A stretch of DNA of 64,000 nt from contig NZ_LN832559.1 of NCBI RefSeq assembly GCF_900005615.1, positions 774,837 through 838,836 on the forward strand, given 5' to 3'. A program made the translations under genes and the position numbers. Origin of the DNA: Paracoccus aminovorans. Its GTDB lineage: Bacteria; Pseudomonadota; Alphaproteobacteria; Rhodobacterales; Rhodobacteraceae. Within the stretch, counting starts at the first letter, position 1, and each line of letters begins with the position of its first letter. Below, in pieces: positions 37,048 to 46,303 of this stretch. The notes beneath the pieces are model-generated. The model was not told where the DNA came from. It ran no database searches and was given only the letters and a program-made list of their open reading frames with translations.

Positions 37048-38108
37048 GCCTTGGCTCCCCGCTTGCCAGTGCCCAGCATCGGTGTCGCGTCCCGGTCCAG
37101 AGGCCAGCGCGGATGCGCGGCCAGGTCCATGCCGTCGCGCTGGCCGGCGTCATAGGTCTCGATCCCCGCCCAGGCGATCATCGCGGCATTGTCGGTGCAC
37201 AGCTGCAGGGGCGGCGCGACAAAGCCGGCACGGGCCTTGGCCGCGACGTAATGCAGCGCCGCGCGCAGCCTGCGGTTCGAGGCCACGCCGCCCGCCACCG
37301 CCAGCACCGGCGCCGGAGACAGCTCCAGCGCCCGACGGGTCTTTTCCGACAGCACTTCGGCCACGGCGGCCTGGAAGCCGGCGCAGATGTCGTCGCGGTC
37401 CTGTCGGTGCAAGCCGCCCTGTTCGGCGACCAGCGCGTCGCGCTGGCGCAGCACGGCGGTCTTGAGCCCCGAGAAACTCATGTCGCAGCCCGGCCGGTCC
37501 AGAAGCGGGCGCGGAAAGGCAAAGCGGCGCGGATCGCCTTGCAGGGCGGCCGCCTCGACCGCGGGGCCGCCTGGTTGCGGCAGGCCCAGCAATTTCGCAA
37601 CCTTGTCGAAGGCCTCGCCCGGCGCGTCGTCGATGGTGCCGCCCAGCCGGGTAAAGCTTTGCGGCCCCTCGACCCGCAGGAACTGGCAATGCCCGCCCGA
37701 GACCAGCAGCATCAGATAGGGATAGGCGATGTCGTCGCTGAGGCGCGGCGTCAGCGCGTGCCCGGCCAGGTGGTTCACGCCCACCAGAGGCAGGCCCGAG
37801 CCCGCCGCCAGCCCCTTGGCCAGCATGACGCCCGACAGCACGCCGCCGATCAGCCCCGGTCCGGCGGTGACGGCGATCCCATCCAGCTGGTCCAGCCGCA
37901 GCCCGGCCTGGGCCAGCGCCTGCTCGACGCAGATATCCAGCTTCTCGGCATGGGCGCGGGCGGCGATCTCGGGCACGACGCCGCCGAAATCGGCATGCAG
38001 CGCGGTCTGGCCGGCTACGACCGAGGCCAGGATCGCCCGGTCGTCGCGCACGAGCGCGGCGGCGGTGTCGTCGCAGCTGCTTTCGATGCCCAGAAAGATC
38101 CGTGTCAT
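37044..38108 (-). CDS. tsaD: tRNA threonylcarbamoyladenosine synthase subunit TsaD
   Basis: This 354-residue ASKHA-fold protein transfers the threonylcarbamoyl group to A37 of ANN-reading tRNAs together with TsaB and TsaE. The metal-binding histidines are in VNHLAGH (His113 and His117). The start [15 protein letters not shown] and the C-terminal [12 protein letters not shown] are family signatures. ATG 38108 has AAGGA. The 105 upstream codons run antisense to hemD. It heads the operon tsaD-gpsA-yciI-EVE and is divergent from hemD. Confidence 0.96.
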   Translation of the reverse strand: MTRIFLGIESSCDDTAAALVRDDRAILASVVAGQTALHADFGGVVPEIAARAHAEKLDICVEQALAQAGLRLDQLDGIAVTAGPGLIGGVLSGVMLAKGLAAGSGLPLVGVNHLAGHALTPRLSDDIAYPYLMLLVSGGHCQFLRVEGPQSFTRLGGTIDDAPGEAFDKVAKLLGLPQPGGPAVEAAALQGDPRRFAFPRPLLDRPGCDMSFSGLKTAVLRQRDALVAEQGGLHRQDRDDICAGFQAAVAEVLSEKTRRALELSPAPVLAVAGGVASNRRLRAALHYVAAKARAGFVAPPLQLCTDNAAMIAWAGIETYDAGQRDGMDLAAHPRWPLDRDATPMLGTGKRGAKA

Positions 38109-38178
38109 GCTGGTCCTTGTTCCCGCGCCGCCCGAGGCATAGGCAAGGGGGAAGTAACACCTTGACCGCGCGATTGCC

Positions 38179-38886
38179 ATGCCGCTTGCCGCCCAGCCCC
38201 TGCTGCTTCTGACCCGGCCCGAGCCGGCCTCGCGGCGTTTTGCCGCAGCCCTCGCGCCCCTGGGGCTGCGGGTCCTGATCGCGCCGGTGATGGAGATCGT
38301 GCCGGTGGCGCATGACGCGGCGCGGCTGGAGGGCGCGCGGGGGCTGGTCTTCACCTCGATCCATGCGGTGCCCTCGGCGGGGCCGGGACGCGGTCGGCCG
38401 GCGATCTGCGTCGGGCCGGCCACTGCCGATGCGGCGCGGGCGGCGGGGTTTCGGGTGACCGAGGGGCCGGGGGACGCGGCGCGGATGCTGCCGCTGCTCG
38501 ACGGGCTGGGCCGGGGCTGGCTGCATCCGCATGGCGCCCATGTCGCGAAAACGCTGCCGGTGCCGGGGATGGTGGTCTATGACCAGCTGCGGCATCCGCT
38601 GACGGCCGCGGCCCTGGCGGTGCTGGCGGGCGAGGCGCCGGTGATCCTGCCGCTGTTCTCGCCGCGCTCGGCCCGGTTGCTGTCCGAGCAGGCGGGGCGG
38701 GCGAGGGCACCCTTGTGGCTGGCGGCGATCAGCGCCGCGGCGCGCTCGGCCTGGGACGCGCCGGCGGCGCGGGCCGCGGTGGCGCCGACGCCGGATGCGC
38801 CGGGGGTGCTGGCCGCCGTCATCTCGCTGCTGCCTGTGCAACAAACGACGCCGGGGCGGGTTGAGGCGCCACGCGGCCCCGACTAG
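38179..38886 (+). CDS. hemD: Uroporphyrinogen-III synthase
   Basis: This 235-residue HemD-like protein cyclises hydroxymethylbilane to uroporphyrinogen III in heme synthesis. The family is very divergent. The supporting features are [14 protein letters not shown] at the start, [27 protein letters not shown], and the C-terminal [12 protein letters not shown] and ISAAARSAW. Genome context (mic60 and hemY next, tsaD divergent) strongly supports the call. hemC, often beside hemD, is not present here. Confidence 0.85.
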   Translation: MPLAAQPLLLLTRPEPASRRFAAALAPLGLRVLIAPVMEIVPVAHDAARLEGARGLVFTSIHAVPSAGPGRGRPAICVGPATADAARAAGFRVTEGPGDAARMLPLLDGLGRGWLHPHGAHVAKTLPVPGMVVYDQLRHPLTAAALAVLAGEAPVILPLFSPRSARLLSEQAGRARAPLWLAAISAAARSAWDAPAARAAVAPTPDAPGVLAAVISLLPVQQTTPGRVEAPRGPD

Positions 38887-38969
38887 ACTTGCGGCGGGAG
38901 CCAGACATCATCGCGGCCTGTGCCGTCACGCGGCCACGCGCCGATCTGCGAAGGGAACGGGGAAGAATT

Positions 38970-40427
38970 GTGAAACAGCCAGAAGCCAATTCCAGCGAAA
39001 GCAAGGCAGTCCCCGACAAGGATCTGAAAAAGAAGGCGGTTTCGGGCCCGGTGATCGACAGCCGCCCCGTGAGCGCCGGCGAGGCGGCGGCCGCGGCGGT
39101 GTCCGAGCCGAAGCCTCTGGTCGAATCGAAGCTGGTCGGGTCGGGCGAGGGGCCGGCCGCCGCCGCGCCGAAGCCGCAGCCGGCCGGCAAGCCGCTGTCC
39201 GAATCGCAGCCCGCCGCTGCGCCGCCGCCGGTGCCGCCGAAACCGGCCGAGAAATCCTCGGTCCCGCCCTCTGCGCCGACTCAGCCCGCGCCGACCCGGG
39301 TCGAGACCAAGGTGGTCGAGGTGCGCAAGGCCGGTTTCGTGCCGACCCTGCTGGGCGGCGTGATCGCCGCCGGGCTGGGCGCTGCCGTGACCTGGTGGGC
39401 GCTGCCGCACCTGCCCGCCGCCTGGCAGCCGGGCGCCTCTGAAGAAGCTCCGAACGAGGCCCAGATCGCCGCCGCCCGCGACGCCGGCAGCGAGGCAGCC
39501 CGCGCCGAGATCCAGACCCGCGCCGACGCCTTTGCCAAGCGCGCCGCCGAGGCCGGCGCCGATGCCGCCCGGCAGGCGCTGGCGGATGCCGGGGATGCCG
39601 AGGCGCTGAAGGCGCAGGCCGAGAAGCTGGCGGCGCTGGAAAAGACCGTCTCGGACCTGGCCGCCCGCCCGGCGGTCTCGCCGGTGGTCTCGGGCGAGGA
39701 CGGTGCCGGCTTGCGGCAATTCCTGGATGACGTGAACGGCCGGCTGTCCGCGCAGCAGTTGCGCATCGACGAACTGGCCGCCCGCTCGGTCGTGGATCCG
39801 GCGGTCGCCGAGCGGCTGCAGGGCTTTGCTGCCCAGGCCGAGGCGCTGCAGACCCAGATCGCCAGCGCCGCCGCCGAGGCCGAGAAGCGCATCGCCGCCG
39901 CCGAATCCCAGGCCGGTGCCTTGCAGGAAAGCGCCGATGCCGCCAATCGCCGTGCCCTGGGCGCAACCGCGGCCGCGGCTTTGCAGGCCGCGATCGAGAC
40001 CGGCGGCGCCCGCGAGCAGGCGCTGTCCGACCTTCGCGCAGCTGGGATCGAACCTCCGCCGGTGCTGGCGGGCGACGTGCCGACGCTTGAGCAACTGCGT
40101 GCCGAATTCCCCGCCGCCGCGCGCGAGGGGCTGGCCGCCTCGATCAAGCAGGCGCCGCAGAGCGACGGCGCGCTGGGCGCCATCGGCGACTTCCTGCGGG
40201 TGCAGACCGGCGCCCGCTCGGTCGAGCCGCGCGAGGGCAGCGATCCCGACGCTGTGCTGTCGCGCGCCGATGCGGCGGTGAAGGCGGGCGACCTGAAGGG
40301 TGCGCTGGCCGAGATCGCCACCCTGCCGCAGCCCGGACAGGACGCCATGTCGGGTTGGACCGGCCGGGCCAAGGTCTGGGTCGAAGCCAATGCCGCGCTG
40401 GCCGCTCTGGCCGCGGGCAGCTTGTAA
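38970..40427 (+). CDS. Alphaproteobacterial Mic60 (mitofilin homologue)
   Basis: This 485-residue inner-membrane protein has a Pro/Ala-rich N-terminal region (to about 115), one membrane helix (about 122-144), a long Ala-rich coiled coil (about 155-375) and a C-terminal mitofilin-like helical segment with LRAEFPAAAREGLAAS and a final stretch (about 390-480). This layout, between hemD and hemY, is that of alphaproteobacterial Mic60. Mic60 is the bacterial ancestor of the mitochondrial cristae organiser and shapes intracytoplasmic membranes. The GTG start at 38970 follows GGGGAAG. The 27 extra upstream codons are unlikely. Confidence 0.82.
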   Translation: MKQPEANSSESKAVPDKDLKKKAVSGPVIDSRPVSAGEAAAAAVSEPKPLVESKLVGSGEGPAAAAPKPQPAGKPLSESQPAAAPPPVPPKPAEKSSVPPSAPTQPAPTRVETKVVEVRKAGFVPTLLGGVIAAGLGAAVTWWALPHLPAAWQPGASEEAPNEAQIAAARDAGSEAARAEIQTRADAFAKRAAEAGADAARQALADAGDAEALKAQAEKLAALEKTVSDLAARPAVSPVVSGEDGAGLRQFLDDVNGRLSAQQLRIDELAARSVVDPAVAERLQGFAAQAEALQTQIASAAAEAEKRIAAAESQAGALQESADAANRRALGATAAAALQAAIETGGAREQALSDLRAAGIEPPPVLAGDVPTLEQLRAEFPAAAREGLAASIKQAPQSDGALGAIGDFLRVQTGARSVEPREGSDPDAVLSRADAAVKAGDLKGALAEIATLPQPGQDAMSGWTGRAKVWVEANAALAALAAGSL

Positions 40428-40438
40428 GGAACGCGCGC

Positions 40439-42235
40439 ATGCTGCTTTCGGCTTTGAAAATCCTGATCTTCTTCGCCATCGTGCTGGCGGTCACCCTGGG
40501 CGCGATCCAGCTTTCGGAAAGCGGCCAGGGCCTGAGCATGGTCTATGGCGGCACCGAATACACGCTGGGTCCGGTGCAACTGCTGGTCTCGGTTCTGGTC
40601 GTGGTGCTGCTGGGCTGGCTGGCGGTGAAGCTGCTGGGCCTGCTGGTCGCCTTCGTGCGCTTCCTTCTGGGCGACGAGACCGCGATCAACCGCTATTTCG
40701 CCCGCTCGCGCGAGCGCAAGGGCTATGACGCGCTGTCCGAGGGCATGCTGGCCGTCGCCTCGGGCGAGGGGAGGCTGGCCCAGGACAAGGCGGCCAAGGC
40801 CGCGAAGCTGCTGGACCGGCCGCATGTCACCGACCTTCTGGCGGCGCAGGCGGCCGAGGTCGCCGGCGACAATGCCAAGGCGGGCGAGATCTATCGCCGG
40901 CTGCTTTCGGACCAGCGCACCCGTTTCGTCGGCGTGCGCGGGCTGATGCGGCAGAAGCTGGCCGAGGGCGACACCGCCACCGCGCTGAAGCTGGCCGAGA
41001 AGGCCTATGCGCTGAAGCCGAAGCATGGCGAGGTTCAGGACATGCTGCTGGAACTGCAGACCCGCGAGGGCGACTGGAAAGGCGCCCGTGCCGTGCTGAA
41101 GGACAAGCGCCAGCAGGGGCAGCTGCCCAAGGACGTGCACCTGCGCCGCGATGCGGTTCTGGCGCTGAAAGAAGCGTCCGAGGTGCTGGCCGAGGGCAAT
41201 TCGATCAGCGCGCGCGAAGCGGCGATTTCCGCCAACCGCGCCAGTCCCGACCTGATTCCGGCCGCCGTGCTGGCCGCGCGCAGCTATATCGCCCAAAACG
41301 ATGCCAGGAACGCCAGCCGAGTCCTGCAAAAGACCTGGAGCGTCCGGCCGCATCCCTCGCTTGCCGCCGCCTATGCCGAGATCGTGCCGGACGAAAAGCC
41401 GGCCGCGCGGTTGCGGCGCTTCGAGGATCTGATGAAGCAGAACCCCGACCACGAGGAAACCCGGTTGCTGCACGCCGAGCTGCTGCTGGCGGCCGAGGAT
41501 TTCCCGGGCGCGCGGCGGGCGCTGGGCGACCTGGCCTCGAAACATCCTACGGTGCGCTCGCTGTCGATCCTGGCCGCCATCGAGCGGGGCGAGGGCGCCG
41601 ACGACGCGGTGGTGCGCGGCATCCTGGCGCGGGCGCTGGTCGCCAGCCGGGGGCCGCAATGGGTCTGCGACAAATGTCACAACGTCATGGCCGACTGGTC
41701 TCCGGTCTGCGACAGCTGCGGCGGTTTCGACACGCTGACCTGGCGCGAGCCGGAAAGCGCGGTCTGGACCGCGCCGGCGGCCGGCGGGGCCGAGATGCTG
41801 CCGCTGCTGGTCGGCGGCAAGGCGGCGGAGACGCCGGTCCCGGTGCCGACGGCCGCGGCCGCCCCGCGACCGCCGCAGGCGGCGGGCATGGTGGATGCGC
41901 CGCCCGAAGCCCCGGCAGCCGCAGCCGCCGCGGCAGAGGAGCCGGCCGAGATCGCCGATGTCCAGCCGGGCATGGTGCCGCGCGAATCGGACTATCGCCG
42001 CGCCCCGCTGAGCGCGGCCGGCGCCGAGCCGGCGATGACGGTCACCGACCCCGATCCCGAGCCGGTCGCGGCCCCCGCGCCGACGCCTGTTCCGCCGCCG
42101 GCGGAAGCGGCGCCGGCCCGGCCCGAACCGCTGCACAAGCCGGTAATCGCCAGCCAGGGCGACCTGCTGCCGGTGCGCCCGGATGTCGAGCCGCCCGAGG
42201 AGAATGCCGTGAAGATTGCGGGGAAAAAACACTGA
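40439..42235 (+). CDS. hemY: HemY-type TPR membrane protein with C-terminal zinc ribbon
   Basis: This 598-residue protein starts with the HemY_N domain: two membrane helices (about 1-22 and 42-68) and then TPR-like helical repeats to about 400. Next comes a zinc ribbon with Cys410, Cys413, Cys424 and Cys427 (CDKCHNVMADWSPVCDSC), and last a Pro/Ala-rich tail. The HemY of this family (not the protoporphyrinogen oxidase of the same name) is coexpressed with heme genes but its role is undefined. AAGGA lies 8 bases before ATG 40439. It is 11 bases after mic60. Confidence 0.85.
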   Translation: MLLSALKILIFFAIVLAVTLGAIQLSESGQGLSMVYGGTEYTLGPVQLLVSVLVVVLLGWLAVKLLGLLVAFVRFLLGDETAINRYFARSRERKGYDALSEGMLAVASGEGRLAQDKAAKAAKLLDRPHVTDLLAAQAAEVAGDNAKAGEIYRRLLSDQRTRFVGVRGLMRQKLAEGDTATALKLAEKAYALKPKHGEVQDMLLELQTREGDWKGARAVLKDKRQQGQLPKDVHLRRDAVLALKEASEVLAEGNSISAREAAISANRASPDLIPAAVLAARSYIAQNDARNASRVLQKTWSVRPHPSLAAAYAEIVPDEKPAARLRRFEDLMKQNPDHEETRLLHAELLLAAEDFPGARRALGDLASKHPTVRSLSILAAIERGEGADDAVVRGILARALVASRGPQWVCDKCHNVMADWSPVCDSCGGFDTLTWREPESAVWTAPAAGGAEMLPLLVGGKAAETPVPVPTAAAAPRPPQAAGMVDAPPEAPAAAAAAAEEPAEIADVQPGMVPRESDYRRAPLSAAGAEPAMTVTDPDPEPVAAPAPTPVPPPAEAAPARPEPLHKPVIASQGDLLPVRPDVEPPEENAVKIAGKKH

Positions 42236-42287
42236 TCCCCCCTTTCCGCCCGCGCCGGAACCTGCTATCCGGCGCGGCACATGGCAT

Positions 42288-42363
42288 GCCGGTGTAGCTC
42301 AGCTGGTAGAGCACGTCATTCGTAATGATGGGGTCGGGGGTTCGAGTCCCTTCACCGGCACCA
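42288..42363 (+). tRNA. tRNA-Thr (anticodon CGT)
   Basis: A complete cloverleaf is present: acceptor GCCGGTG/CACCGGC, D-stem GCTC/GAGC, anticodon stem CGTCA/TGATG (one G-U), loop TTCGTAA with anticodon CGT, T-loop TTCGAGT and encoded CCA. It reads ACG codons. A strong terminator follows 12 bases later, so it is a single-gene unit. Confidence 0.97.
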
Positions 42364-42374
42364 TGATCCAGCGA

Positions 42375-42408
42375 AAACCCACGCAACTTATTGAAGTTGC
42401 GTGGGTTT
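42375..42408 (+). terminator. Rho-independent terminator of tRNA-Thr
   Basis: A 15-bp perfect stem (42375-42389 / 42394-42408, loop ATTG) begins with AAACCC and ends with GGGTTT. It is followed by the T-rich CTCTTTCTTTG. Confidence 0.92.
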
Positions 42409-42755
42409 CTCTTTCTTTGATCCATCTTTCGGAACCACGCCGCAGTTTTAGTCGTCCCGGGGGTCAATCGGTTCGCGCGGAACAGGCCGAGGACCGGGAT
42501 GGCGGGCTAGCGTGCACGATCACCCGCGATCGACCAGTTCCAGTCCTGCCCAGGCGATCATCGGCGAGGCGAGAGACGGACGGGCGAACGGCGCGGTCGG
42601 GCCGGGTGGCTTGGTCCTTTCGTGCGGTTCCAGCTTCCACCTTGCGTTGTGCGCCCGCCTGAAACGTCAAGGCGCAGACAAATTGTATTTTCTGTTGTAG
42701 CGCCATGCATTTTTCTTTGCTAGCAACAGGTGCGGTGCAACTTGTGAGCGAGTAA
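42409..42755. other. Intergenic region downstream of tRNA-Thr, no gene supported
   Basis: These 347 bases contain only short frames without ribosome sites (the longest are 62 and 80 codons on opposite strands over the same bases). The last 90 bases before the glycosyltransferase are noticeably A/T-richer (AAATTGTATTTTCTGTTGTAG), which suggests a promoter. This is where an attachment-site remnant would be expected, but I see no copy of the tRNA 3' end. Confidence 0.4.
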
Positions 42756-43661
42756 ATGAAGGAACAGGATATTGCGATCCTCGGCGTTTGCCGGTTCTCG
42801 ATGTTGGGGCGCGGCGACTGGAAGGCCTATCGGAACAAGACCGACGACCAGCTTGAGGCGATCTACGACGAAAAGGCGGCCGAACTTTTTGCGCCCGAGC
42901 GGATGCTGGCCCGGCTGGCCACCTTCGAGCATCTGACCCTGGCCTCGATGAAGGCGCAGAGCGACCCGAATTTCCGCTTCCTGGTCCTGTCCTCGGACCG
43001 CATGCCCGAAACCTATCGCGCCCGTCTGGAACGGATCTGCGAGGGGATGGCGCAGGTCGAGTTGCGCTTCGTCGCGCCGATGCATGTGTCCGAGGCGATC
43101 ACCCTGCTGGCGCCCGAGCTTGGCCTCGATTTGCCCGACACGGTGCAGTTCCGGCTGGACGACGACGATTGCGTGTCCAAGGATTTCATCCGCCGCCTGC
43201 GCCGCCATGCCGCCGGCCTGTGGCGCAACGCCCATTTCGCGGTCAGCTTCTCGTCGCTGTATTATTGCGTGACGGACGGGCCGACCGAGGGCATCTACAA
43301 CTGGTACAGCCCCTTCTTCAGCGCCGGCGCTGCGGTGCGGCACAGCACACGCACGGTATTCGATTATGGGCATTACAAGATTCCGCAACACCTGGTTTCG
43401 GTGACCGATCCGCATTTCCCCTGCATCGTCACCCATCGCGGCGACAACGACACGCCGCGGCACGAGGCGCAGACCCTGCGCAAGCGCGGCATGACCGTGG
43501 CGCTGCAAGAGGACGTGCAGCGGGCGTGGGCGCGGCATTTCAGCTATCTGGGTCCCGAGGGCCTGGCGCTGTCCACCTTTGCCAGATACCTCGGCGAAAA
43601 GGCCGGCCGTCCGCAATTCTTGGGCCTGGACGGCGAGGGCGAGGCCAAGGACGTGGCCTGA
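42756..43661 (+). CDS. Putative rhamnosyltransferase-like glycosyltransferase (copy A)
   Basis: This 301-residue protein matches the 'putative rhamnosyl transferase' family (PF11316 type): RFSMLGRGDW near the start, then LFAPERMLARLATFEHLTLASMKAQ and the nucleotide-sugar/metal motif RLDDDD (133-138). It is cytoplasmic and probably decorates a surface polysaccharide. The stop is only 12 bases from the stop of the convergent alpha/beta hydrolase. A clear paralogue with one nonsense codon lies at 62339-63175, again convergent with a relative of that hydrolase. The A/T-richer leader suggests acquisition. Confidence 0.82.
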   Translation: MKEQDIAILGVCRFSMLGRGDWKAYRNKTDDQLEAIYDEKAAELFAPERMLARLATFEHLTLASMKAQSDPNFRFLVLSSDRMPETYRARLERICEGMAQVELRFVAPMHVSEAITLLAPELGLDLPDTVQFRLDDDDCVSKDFIRRLRRHAAGLWRNAHFAVSFSSLYYCVTDGPTEGIYNWYSPFFSAGAAVRHSTRTVFDYGHYKIPQHLVSVTDPHFPCIVTHRGDNDTPRHEAQTLRKRGMTVALQEDVQRAWARHFSYLGPEGLALSTFARYLGEKAGRPQFLGLDGEGEAKDVA

Positions 43662-43673
43662 CCGCGCCCGCCC

Positions 43674-44588
43674 CTAGAACGGCAGCCCGGCCGCCGCCAG
43701 TTCGCGCTGCACGGCGGGCACCGGCGTCAGCGCCTTGTCGCCTGCGGCCTTGCTCTGGTCCAGCAGGCGGCGCAGGTCGTCGGTCCGCCGTTCGCCCAGC
43801 AGGGCGCTGACCAGCATGCTGAACGCCTGCTTGCTGGGCTTGATCGCCAGGCTGGCTTCCAGATGCCGGATCGCCAGACCGCGGTCGGTCCGCATCAGCT
43901 TGCGGGCGTTTTCCATATGCCAGACCGAATGCCGAGGGTCGGGATGCTGGAAGGGCACGATCTCGTCCCGCTCGATGATGCCCCGGATCAGCGGCTTGAG
44001 GCAGCGCATCTCGGCCAGGGTCAGCAGCACGGTATGGCCGGCGAAGGGAATGCGGACCAGCCGGACATCGGGATAGGCCGGCCGGACCATGCGATTGACC
44101 AGGAAATGGTCCTGCCGCCGCTCGGGGTCGAAAAGCACCACCGGGCTGCGGCTGGAACGGGGCGCCTGTGCCAGTTCCAGATGACGGATCTCCAGGTCGG
44201 CGTAGCGCCGGATTCTCAACGGTTTCCAGGCCGGCAGCATCGGCGCGGCGGCAAGGATGCGGGCATCGATCACGCCGCCGTAGTAAAGCGCGCAATAGCC
44301 GCCCAGGCTGGCGCCATAGGTGATCGCGTCGCGCCCCTGGATCACCGGCTGCACAGCGGCGCGGAAATCCTGCAGCGACAGCCCCTGGTATTGCGTGCCG
44401 TGCCGCTGCGCTACGAAGATGTTGTCCCAGCCGTTCTCGAGCGCGAAACTGCTGCCGAAGCCGACATCCGACAGGTCCGAGGGTTGGCCGCCGAAGCTGA
44501 CCACCACCCGCGCGGCGGGCGCGTTTCCGGCTTGCAGCAGGGTGATCCGATAGTCGGCATGATCGGCAAGAATATGCTTCCGTCCCAT
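43674..44588 (-). CDS. Alpha/beta-hydrolase-fold protein (copy A)
   Basis: This 304-residue protein has a nucleophile elbow YGASLGGY (Ser94), an acid candidate in VVLFDPERRQD (Asp154 or Asp160) and a histidine in PFAGHTVL (His185), the order of an alpha/beta-hydrolase triad. A helical tail of about 100 residues follows, with tetratricopeptide-like spacing (HLEASLAIKPSKQAFSMLVSALLG). It is probably an esterase or deacylase, with the substrate unknown. ATG 44588 follows GAGG. The frame continues open for 605 more codons upstream, but only as antisense of the tail-fibre gene. A truncated relative lies at 61815-62270. Confidence 0.72.
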   Translation of the reverse strand: MGRKHILADHADYRITLLQAGNAPAARVVVSFGGQPSDLSDVGFGSSFALENGWDNIFVAQRHGTQYQGLSLQDFRAAVQPVIQGRDAITYGASLGGYCALYYGGVIDARILAAAPMLPAWKPLRIRRYADLEIRHLELAQAPRSSRSPVVLFDPERRQDHFLVNRMVRPAYPDVRLVRIPFAGHTVLLTLAEMRCLKPLIRGIIERDEIVPFQHPDPRHSVWHMENARKLMRTDRGLAIRHLEASLAIKPSKQAFSMLVSALLGERRTDDLRRLLDQSKAAGDKALTPVPAVQRELAAAGLPF

Positions 44589-44780
44589 CGTCGGCCTCGC
44601 AAGTTGCACACGCAAAGGTTGTTTTCGACAAACTGGTTCAGCATTAAGTAAAATACAACTGAAAATTGCGGGGCCCTGGGTCCGCTTCCTTGCCGCCGGG
44701 GCGTTGCTTTTCCCGGGCCGGCAACGCGTCCGAAACGCCGGGATAATGGCGGCGCCTTTCGGAATGAGCAGAGGAACACC

Positions 44781-46277
44781 ATGCCGAACAAAGCCATTGT
44801 CAGGGGCGTCCTGATGGACGCCACCCTCGCCCCCATTTCCGAGGGCAAGATCGTCGCCACGCTGAGCGGCTCGGACGTGTTCGGCGGCACCCGGATCGTC
44901 ACCCAGCGCGTCGAGGCCACGACCAACGCGCGGGGCGAGTGGTCGCTGAACCTGATCGTGAACGCCGAGGGCGACACGGCAGGCACCAGTTGGACCATTG
45001 AGGGTTACAACCAATATGTCGCCAAGGTCTTCGAGGTGAAATCGCTGTTTCTGGCCTCGGCGCAGGACATCACCTTGGGCGACCTTGAACGCACCAGCGC
45101 CCAGAACCTGAAGGCCGCGAAAGAGGGCGGGCTGGCGCGGCTGATCGTGGCGCAGGATTTCAGCGGTTACGAGGCGCTGCCCTTTGGGCAGAAGCGCGAC
45201 AGCGACCTGGTGCTGGTCGATGCGCGCGACGCGCCGCTGGCGATCCACGCCGGGCTCAGCGGGGCGCTGTTCCGCGGCGTGCAACGGGTCTATCTGGGCG
45301 GGCGCGCGGTGCCGCTTCTGGATGCACGGGGGGCCACGCTGATCGCGGGGCAGGGCGCCGGCGTCGCCCCCACGGTGGCGCAGCAGCCGACGATCACGCC
45401 GGCCGGCGCCGGGCTGGGGGCGACGGTGGTGCTGAACCTCGGCGCGGCCACGGGCACGCCGGCGCCGGTGGCGGAATGGGACGTGACGCTGAACGGCGAT
45501 TCCCTGCGCGCCTCGGTCGACGGGCAGATGCGGCTGCAACTGGCGCGGGCGGGGGAATATGCGCTGGCGGTGCGCTGGGTGAACGAGGCCGGTGCGGTCC
45601 AGGCCACCACCGCCTCGCTGATCGTCGAGCCAGAGGCGCCGGTGGTGGTGGATATGACCCGGGCGGCGGGCTATTTCGACGCGAATTCGGCCGTTGCCGG
45701 CTCGGCCGCGGCGGTGACCGGTCTGGCCAATGCGGGCAATGGCGGCTGGGCGCTGGCGGCGACCGCATCGGGCGCGGCCATCGCCATGGGCGCCGAGGGC
45801 ATCGTCTTTGCCGACGGCCGCAGCCTGCAGGCGACGAACCTCAGCAATCCCAATGTGGACGGGGCCTTCATCGTGGTGCGGGCGGTGCTGGACGCCTATG
45901 GCTCGGGCGTGGCGCAGATCCTGGCGGCGAACCCTTCGGGCGGCACCATCGCGATCCAGAACAACAACGGCAGCCTGCAGGCGCGCTATCACGACGGATC
46001 GGCCCGCAGCATCGCCCTGGGCACCGTGACCTATGGTCAGGAATTCGTCGTCGGCATCGAGGTGAACAACGCGGCGGGCACCGTGCGCGCCTTTTCGCTG
46101 GCCGGCACGATGCTGTCGGAAACCCCGGCCGGCACGCCGGGCGTCAACTTCTCGCAGGTGCGCACCGGGCAATATGTTCGCGGCACGGTCAAGCAGATCG
46201 CGGTCTGCACCAAGCCGGTCGGCGGCAGTTTCGCGCTGCGGTTCGAGGATGTGATCGCGCATTTTCGGGGGGCGTAA
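44781..46277 (+). CDS. Phage tail-fibre-like / surface beta-structure protein
   Basis: This 498-residue protein has no signal peptide. The N-terminus (about 1-105) resembles tail-fibre entry domains: KAIVRGVLMDATLAPISEGK, then TTNARGEWSLNLIVN and DITLGDLERTSAQ. A short immunoglobulin-like repeat (about 200-290) and a lectin-like (LamG/concanavalin type) domain (about 295-498) follow. It may bind glycans on a cell surface. Only 26 bases separate its stop from the first ATG of the next ORF. A one-base slip on GGGGGG at 46267-46272 would join both into one protein of about 910 residues. The start follows GCAGAGGAACACC. Confidence 0.65.
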   Translation: MPNKAIVRGVLMDATLAPISEGKIVATLSGSDVFGGTRIVTQRVEATTNARGEWSLNLIVNAEGDTAGTSWTIEGYNQYVAKVFEVKSLFLASAQDITLGDLERTSAQNLKAAKEGGLARLIVAQDFSGYEALPFGQKRDSDLVLVDARDAPLAIHAGLSGALFRGVQRVYLGGRAVPLLDARGATLIAGQGAGVAPTVAQQPTITPAGAGLGATVVLNLGAATGTPAPVAEWDVTLNGDSLRASVDGQMRLQLARAGEYALAVRWVNEAGAVQATTASLIVEPEAPVVVDMTRAAGYFDANSAVAGSAAAVTGLANAGNGGWALAATASGAAIAMGAEGIVFADGRSLQATNLSNPNVDGAFIVVRAVLDAYGSGVAQILAANPSGGTIAIQNNNGSLQARYHDGSARSIALGTVTYGQEFVVGIEVNNAAGTVRAFSLAGTMLSETPAGTPGVNFSQVRTGQYVRGTVKQIAVCTKPVGGSFALRFEDVIAHFRGA

Positions 46278-46303
46278 CGGCGCCTGACAATACCGTCGAT
46301 CTG

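Noticed and set aside
39281..42280. 999-codon minus-strand ORF opposite mic60 and hemY
   Set aside because: Antisense to two well-supported genes, with low-complexity Arg/Gly/Ser sequence and no family match by eye.
42409..42755. Short ORFs of 62-80 codons after tRNA-Thr
   Set aside because: They overlap each other on both strands, lack ribosome sites and show no family pattern.
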